NCBI GenBank assembly: GCA_902766085.1
Contig: CACXCH010000062.1
Location: 1-34,421, forward strand
Length of the DNA stretch: 34,421 nt
Source of the DNA: an uncultured Eubacteriales bacterium
GTDB lineage: Bacteria; Bacillota; Clostridia; TANB77; CAG-508
Direction of reading: 5' to 3'
The stretch's first letter is position 1, and each line of letters begins with the position of its first letter. This document shows positions 34,043 to 34,421 of the stretch, in pieces. Made by a program: the position numbers and the translations under genes. The notes beneath the pieces were generated by a model. It ran no database searches. It was not told the origin of the DNA and saw nothing but the letters and a program-made list of their open reading frames with translations.

Positions 34043-34066
34043 TAAATTGAAAGTTACAGTTTAAGT
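34030..34066. repeat. Perfect 13-bp inverted repeat between the two long-hairpin copies
   Basis: ACTTAAACTGTAA (34030-34042, end of copy A) and TTACAGTTTAAGT (34054-34066) with an 11-base loop. No T-run follows, so it is not an ordinary terminator. Copy B lacks the right arm. Confidence 0.65.
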
Positions 34067-34093
34067 AGCTAATCTTTATAAGATTTTAAATTT

Positions 34094-34217
34094 AAAAATA
34101 AACGAAAACTTTTTTCGAAAAATACTCTTGAACATTCGTTCAAATCGTCGTATTTTTCTCAAAAAGTTTTGTTTATTTTTTTGACTGTCAATTAGAGAAC
34201 TTATACTTAAACTGTAA
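34094..34217 (+). repeat. Long-hairpin repeat, copy B
   Basis: Second copy, 124 bases. The inner hairpin is perfect here (TTGAAC-attc-GTTCAA), whereas copy A has a G-T wobble. Like copy A it contains TTGACT, 15 bases, then TATACT, a possible promoter with short spacing. It ends about 57 bases before the consensus promoter at 34274. Confidence 0.85.
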
Positions 34218-34273
34218 CTATATGATAAAAAATGAACATTAATAAAAAAAATAAAAAAATTTGAAAAAAACTG

Positions 34274-34302
34274 TTGACATTTCGTTTTGATGATTGTATA
34301 AT
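34274..34302 (+). promoter_or_regulatory. Perfect sigma-A promoter, probably of an rRNA operon
   Basis: TTGACA (34274-34279), exactly 17 bases, TATAAT (34297-34302): full consensus. An A/T-rich tract lies upstream (34225-34270), as an UP element would be. This is the strongest promoter in the window. Confidence 0.85.
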
Positions 34303-34308
34303 AAAAAT

Positions 34309-34421
34309 TGTTCACGGCGAAAGCCTGAACGAGAACAAAAAGTACATTGAAAAGTAAACAACAAATCTTTTGAGAAACCAATAATTGCGGTAGTTATTTT
34401 GTACTACCAAAAACAAAAACA
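34309..34421 (+). other. Putative 16S rRNA operon leader (runs off the window)
   Basis: The predicted transcript begins with a hairpin GTTC-ac-GGC-GAAA-GCC-t-GAAC (34310-34330), which has a GNRA tetraloop. Next comes ACATTGAAAAGTAAACAAC (34343-34361), closely resembling the segment found upstream of 16S rRNA in Firmicutes. Then a small hairpin follows, GGTAGT...ACTACC. The 16S gene itself is not reached, so the assignment is an inference. No tRNA is seen here. Confidence 0.65.

Noticed and set aside
34076..34381. 101-residue minus-strand ORF over the hairpin repeats and promoter
   Set aside because: It runs antisense through the second repeat copy and the consensus promoter, has low-complexity Phe/Ser/Lys content and no ribosome site.
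1..34421. CRISPR array, tRNA genes, IS transposase, phage or toxin-antitoxin genes
   Set aside because: No regularly spaced identical repeats, no tRNA cloverleaf with CCA-type ends noticed, and no coding sequence resembling these systems on either strand.

Overview
The window is a low-GC (roughly 30% by eye), gene-dense chromosomal segment of a Bacillota bacterium, most likely an anaerobic Clostridia. The evidence is the end of the ribosomal alpha operon (rpsD-rpoA-rplQ), Gram-positive division genes (sepF, divIVA), an endonuclease-type mutL, a ytxC-like sporulation-associated gene, strong AGGAGG ribosome sites, occasional TTG/GTG starts and standard stop-codon use. An uncultured gut lineage of the CAG-508/TANB77 kind would fit, but that placement is a guess from gene style, not a computed result.

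Layout. 1-2096: 3' part of rpsD, then rpoA and rplQ (with an unusually long bL17), closed by a bidirectional terminator. 2134-3808: the only minus-strand block, a ytxC-like gene followed by a short-chain dehydrogenase with a possible 17-codon coupled leader ORF. 4081-9297: mutL, a small membrane protein, miaA and a HlyD-like membrane fusion protein. 9427-11549: sepF, divIVA, rsmD and a small coiled-coil protein. 11573-13051: a membrane-anchored protein with an FGE/SUMF1-like domain. 13103-13286: a compact palindromic MITE-like element. 13432-19688: ftsK/spoIIIE, an unrecognised 481-aa protein, a beta-CASP metallo-beta-lactamase nuclease and a small anchored protein. 19805-26939: a cytosolic GH15 glucoamylase-like enzyme, radA, an anchored cyclophilin, rpiA, tsaE and a tsaB-rimI fusion. 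27115-33850: a Lon-like protease of the YcbZ/LonH type, lepA broken by one extra base, rlmB and an unrecognised anchored protein. 33851-34421: no gene; two near-identical long-hairpin repeats lie between a candidate promoter and a perfect sigma-A promoter whose transcript looks like a 16S rRNA leader, so an rRNA operon probably begins just past the window.

The genes are mostly housekeeping: translation and ribosome assembly (rpsD, rplQ, rsmD, rlmB, lepA), tRNA modification (miaA, tsaE, tsaB), DNA repair (mutL, radA), cell division and chromosome segregation (sepF, divIVA, ftsK) and protein quality control (LonH-like protease, cyclophilin). I see no CRISPR array, phage, IS transposase, tRNA gene or obvious defence system. 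The most unusual signals are non-coding: (a) gaps between co-oriented genes repeatedly look built from decayed tandem copies of the sequence around an upstream gene's 3' end and/or the next gene's ribosome site (6588, 19664, 21764, 24254, 29465); (b) the nested-palindrome element at 13103 with a fragment at 29581; (c) the duplicated hairpin/promoter module before the putative rRNA operon; and (d) the single-base lepA frameshift.
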